The notes under the pieces were generated by a model. That model did not search any database. It was not told where the DNA came from and saw only the letters and a program-made list of their open reading frames with translations. 64,000 nt of DNA, taken from Mycosarcoma maydis (lineage: Eukaryota > Basidiomycota > Ustilaginomycetes > Ustilaginales). A program made the translations under genes and the position numbers. The stretch is from positions 372,001 to 436,000 of the forward strand of contig NC_026487.1 in the NCBI RefSeq assembly GCF_000328475.2. Reading direction: 5' to 3'. The stretch's first letter is position 1. Each line of letters starts with the position of its first letter. This document shows, one piece after another, positions 60,603 through 64,000 of the stretch.

Positions 60603-61207
60603 AAAAAAAAAATCTGGGCACGATGAAAGTTGAGCTAACGCTGACGCTCACAAATGGCGTGGCTAAAGGAAGCGAGACAATCGGAAAATTGTTCTCTCGG
60701 GCACCACAAAGCTGTTGTTAGTCGCTGAAGAACAATTCCAACTGATTCCGCCGCCTTCCTATTGCGTCAGCCTTGTACCTAAGCTGCCGAGTAACGTCAC
60801 TCAACCTCTCTTTTCAGACTGCTTTGCTCCGCGAATACTTTTCTTCTATGCGCTCAAGAAAATGACACAGCACACCAAGCTCTGCAAACTTTCTTCGCTA
60901 ATCTGACGCGAAATGTGAGCCATTTCTTCTCGCCTGCAATGGCAATGCGTCTGTGCGGCGATGAGAATCACGATGCGGAATGGGTGGCTGGAAGTTCATA
61001 GAGATGCTGAGTTGTTGGAGCGACATGGTACATAAGCATGAGTCTGTCCTGATTTCCACCCTCCCGTCTTTCATCAACTTTCTCGTCTGACCCTTCCGTT
61101 GCACATACCCCTTTCGCAACCAAGTTACGACATCAGCACACAGCGATCCTGCTATTCCACACAGGACTTCCTTCCCCTTCACCACAGCAAAAGTTTTAGA
61201 TTTCACA

Positions 61208-62203
61208 ATGACCAAGGCCATCGGTATCGATCTTGGTACTACCTACTCCTGTGTCGCCGTCTGGCAAAATGACCGTGTCGAGGTCATTGCCAACGACCAG
61301 GGTAACCGCACTACCCCCTCATATGTCGCCTTCACCGACTCGGAGCGTCTCATTGGAGATGCCGCCAAGAACCAGGTCGCCATGAACCCTCACAACACCG
61401 TCTTCGACGCCAAGCGTTTGATCGGCCGCAAGTTCGACGACGCTGAGGTCCAGTCTGACATGAAGCACTGGCCTTTCGAGGTTACCTCGGTCGGTGGCAA
61501 GCCCCAGATTCGCATTGAATACAAGGGTGAGAAGAAGACTTTCACTCCCGAAGAGATCTCATCCATGGTTCTCCTCAAGATGCGCGAGACTGCCGAGGCT
61601 TACCTCGGTGGTACCGTCAAGGATGCTGTCGTCACTGTTCCCGCTTACTTCAACGACTCGCAGCGACAGGCCACCAAGGATGCTGGTATCATTTCGGGCC
61701 TTAACGTGATGCGTATCATCAACGAGCCCACTGCTGCCGCCATCGCTTACGGTCTCGACAAGAAGACCGAGGGTGAGAAGAATGTTCTCATTTTCGATCT
61801 CGGTGGAGGTACCTTCGATGTATCGCTCCTTACCATTGAGGAGGGTATCTTCGAGGTCAAGGCCACCGCTGGTGACACCCATCTTGGTGGTGAGGACTTT
61901 GACAACCGTCTCGTCAACCACTTTGTCCAGGAGTTCAAGCGCAAGAACAAGAAGGACTTGACCACCAACGCTCGTGCCCTTCGTCGTCTTCGCACTGCTT
62001 GTGAGCGTGCCAAGCGTACTCTCTCGTCGGCTGCTCAGACGACCATCGAGATCGACTCGCTCTTTGAGGGTATCGACTTCTACACCTCGATCACCCGTGC
62101 CCGTTTCGAGGAGCTCTGTGGTGACCTCTTCTCGCACACCATTGAGCCTGTCGAGAAGGTTCTCCGCGACTCCAAGATTGACAAGGGCTCTGTTCACGAG
62201 ATC

Positions 62204-62236
<33 letters not shown>

Positions 62237-63145
62237 GTGCAGAAGCTGCTCACCGACTTCTTCAACGGTCGTGAGCTTAACAAGTCGATCAACCCCGATG
62301 AGGCTGTTGCCTACGGTGCCGCTGTCCAGGCCGCCATTCTTTCGGGTGACACTTCAGAGAAGACTCAGGACCTGCTCCTTCTCGATGTTGCTCCTCTCTC
62401 GATGGGTATCGAGACCGCTGGTGGTGTCTTCACACCTCTCATCAAGAGGAACACCACTGTGCCCACCAAGAAGTCGGAGATCTTCTCGACTTATGCCGAC
62501 AACCAGCCCGGTGTATTGATCCAGGTGTTCGAGGGCGAGCGTGCCCGCACCAAAGACAACAACTTGCTCGGCAAGTTCGAGCTCTCGGGTATCCCCCCTG
62601 CTCCCCGTGGTGTTCCTCAGATCGAGGTCACTTTCGACGTCGACGCCAACGCCATTCTTAACGTCTCTGCCGCCGAGAAGGGCACTGGCAAGTCGGAGAA
62701 GATCACTATCCGCAACGACAAGGGCCGTCTGTCATCGGAGCAGATCGAGGAGATGCTCAAGCAGGCCGAACAGTTCGCCGAGGAGGACAAGCAGGCCCTC
62801 GAGCGCACCCAGGCCAAGAACGGTCTCGAGTCGTACATCTACAATGTGCGCAACACCACGAACGAGCCCCAGCTCAAGGACAAGCTCGAGGCCGCTGACA
62901 AGGAGGCCCTCGAGAAGATTGTCAAGGAGGGTATCGAGTGGCTGGACAGCAACACCACCGCCTCGACCGACGAGCTCAAGGACAAGCAGAAGGAGATCGA
63001 GGAGCAGGTCAACCCCATTATGACCAAGATCTACTCGGCTGCTGGTGGTGCCCCCGGTGGCATGCCCGGTGGTGCTCCTGGTGCCGCTCCCGGCGGTGCT
63101 GCTCCCGGTGGCGACGACGGCCCCACTGTCGAGGAGCTCGACTAA
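61208..63145 (+). CDS. SSA1: Cytosolic Hsp70 chaperone, SSA type
   Basis: This ATP-dependent chaperone folds and transports cytosolic proteins with Hsp40 and exchange factors. The ATPase domain has [14 protein letters not shown] at the start, [14 protein letters not shown] and [15 protein letters not shown], and [14 protein letters not shown]. The substrate-binding domain includes [20 protein letters not shown] and [24 protein letters not shown]. The C-terminal lid ends with a Gly/Pro/Ala repeat (GGMPGG type) and TVEELD. At 645 aa it has the usual SSA length. The end reads EELD where most cytosolic Hsp70s have EEVD. Codon use is strongly C-rich at third positions and unlike its neighbours, as in highly expressed genes. 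The ATG follows TTTCACA. No intron is present. Confidence 0.97.
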
Positions 63146-63603
63146 GTGGCTCGCCCCCAAGTCCAATTAAAAAAAAATCAACCTTCTCCGCTGATGATAT
63201 CCGTTCTTTGCATTCTTTCTCTCCCCCATCATCAGCATGTACTCGTATCTTGACGTTCTGTTCAATGTGATGTGACTGTTCTTGCATTGTCTCGCCCCTG
63301 TCTTTTCGAGTTCTGTGGATTGTACCTGATCGATTCTGAAATCTGAAGTACTAATATACTGAATTGGCATAGGTTTCTGGAGCCAAGTCGTCGTGCTTAG
63401 GAGAAGGACGATGTGTGGTTGCTGATACGGAGCATGAACGTGAAGAATCTTTCTATAAGCATTAACGCGCCATGCGCTATCAGACATGTTGAAATGGATC
63501 TGGAAAAATGATGGTCAACTCACGACTGTATCGGCGATACATCAGAGGGGAAAAAACGCAAAATCGGGATAGGTGGCAGCACCAAGACACGGAACTTCAA
63601 CAG

Positions 63604-63753
63604 TCGTGAGTAGGTGGTGATCTGCATGTCCAAATCGTGAAACGTGAATCACGAACCACGAATCGTGAATAGCCACTTTGCGCGAAAATCACTGAATGCC
63701 GCCAAACCGACGCGACGCGAGTTGCGTGAAGTATTCGTGATTCACATTCACGA
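63604..63753. repeat. Cluster of TCGTGA/TCACGA units
   Basis: Six perfect hexamers in 150 bp, in both orientations (63604, 63635, 63649 flipped, 63663, 63735, 63748 flipped). Confidence 0.82.
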
Positions 63754-63998
63754 TTGACGATTGTGAGTTGGTCGACGACATTCGCTAGCCAGACCAACAC
63801 TCACGACTTTTTGAAGAGCGTTGCAGGCTGAGCCAACTTTCTCCCTCACTCTTTGCTTTCTTCTCCATCACGCTCATTCCTTTTAAGTGTTCATCCGGTA
63901 TCATTAGCACTATATCATAGTGAAACTCGCAACAACCCGGTCTTCGTCGCGAAAGCAACCCTCCATCGCTGCTGCCTCTTGCAGTGAAGACCGCCACC

Positions 63999-64000
63999 AT
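63999..64000 (+). CDS. Possible start codon of a gene cut by the right edge
   Basis: The window ends GCCACCAT; a following G would complete a Kozak-type start GCCACCATG. The base is not visible, and only the context supports the call. Confidence 0.25.

Larger units (their letters stand above)
60041..61207. promoter_or_regulatory. Divergent promoter region, FAP1 and HSP70
   Basis: This is the upstream region of two divergent genes. It has a TATATAT box at 60274-60280 about 235 bp before FAP1, one hexamer at about 60291, and a near-perfect heat-shock-type element at 60590-60602. A related CTCTGCAAACTTTC lies near 60885. No ORF in it is credible. Confidence 0.5.
63146..64000. other. HSP70 3' region and probable promoter of a following + gene
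   Basis: A poly-A-like tract (AATTAAAAAAAAATC) follows the stop at about 63166. Hexamer units lie at 63604, 63635, 63649, 63663, 63735 and 63748. The last 200 bases are pyrimidine-rich and end GACCGCCACCAT, which looks like a start context for a gene whose ATG begins at 63999. Confidence 0.5.

Overview
The window looks like a nuclear contig of a basidiomycete smut fungus (Ustilaginales: Ustilago, Sporisorium or Moesziomyces type). The evidence is the set of eukaryotic housekeeping genes, very few and short introns (three are supported), compact spacing of about one gene per 2.6 kb on both strands, and long low-complexity Ser/Ala/Gln tracts inside proteins. Assignment below the level of fungus is inference from gene style. 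No transposon, CRISPR, rRNA, viral or prokaryotic sequence was seen.

Layout, left to right: TRM6 (+, 5' end cut off), SSU72 (+), a Rho4-like GTPase (-), an NCBP3-like cap-binding protein (+), a PIN4-type RRM/R3H protein (-), folylpolyglutamate synthase (-), a cyclase-family protein (+), GCN20 (-), MCR1 (+), a conserved unknown protein (+), a USP10/UBP3-like deubiquitinase (-), an R3H-SUZ protein (+), a GT8 glycosyltransferase (-), tRNA-Thr(AGT) (-), an acyl-CoA dehydrogenase with a stopless intron (-), PRP28 (+), an unknown helical-repeat protein (-), a MATH-BTB protein (+), striatin (+), a SulP/STAS/cNMP transporter of the Vsb1 type (+, tiny first exon), IWS1/SPN1 (-, one intron), CMC4 (-), a membrane alpha/beta hydrolase lacking the canonical nucleophile (-), an NFX1/FAP1 zinc-finger protein (-), and a cytosolic Hsp70 (+). 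The last bases look like the Kozak context of a further + strand gene.

The genes do not form one pathway. RNA metabolism is strongly represented: tRNA modification, Pol II CTD phosphatase, cap binding, RRM/R3H regulators, a splicing helicase and an elongation factor. The rest are signalling (Rho, STRIPAK), translation control (GCN20), mitochondrial and metabolic genes.

The most unusual signal is outside the genes. The hexamer TCGTGA and its reverse complement TCACGA recur in almost every intergenic region. They are often joined with exactly one spacer base, giving a strict 7-bp phase in which single units may be flipped. Several other intergenic tandem repeats of unrelated sequence also have a 7-bp period. 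I do not know of a description of this system; it is the main candidate for something new in the window.
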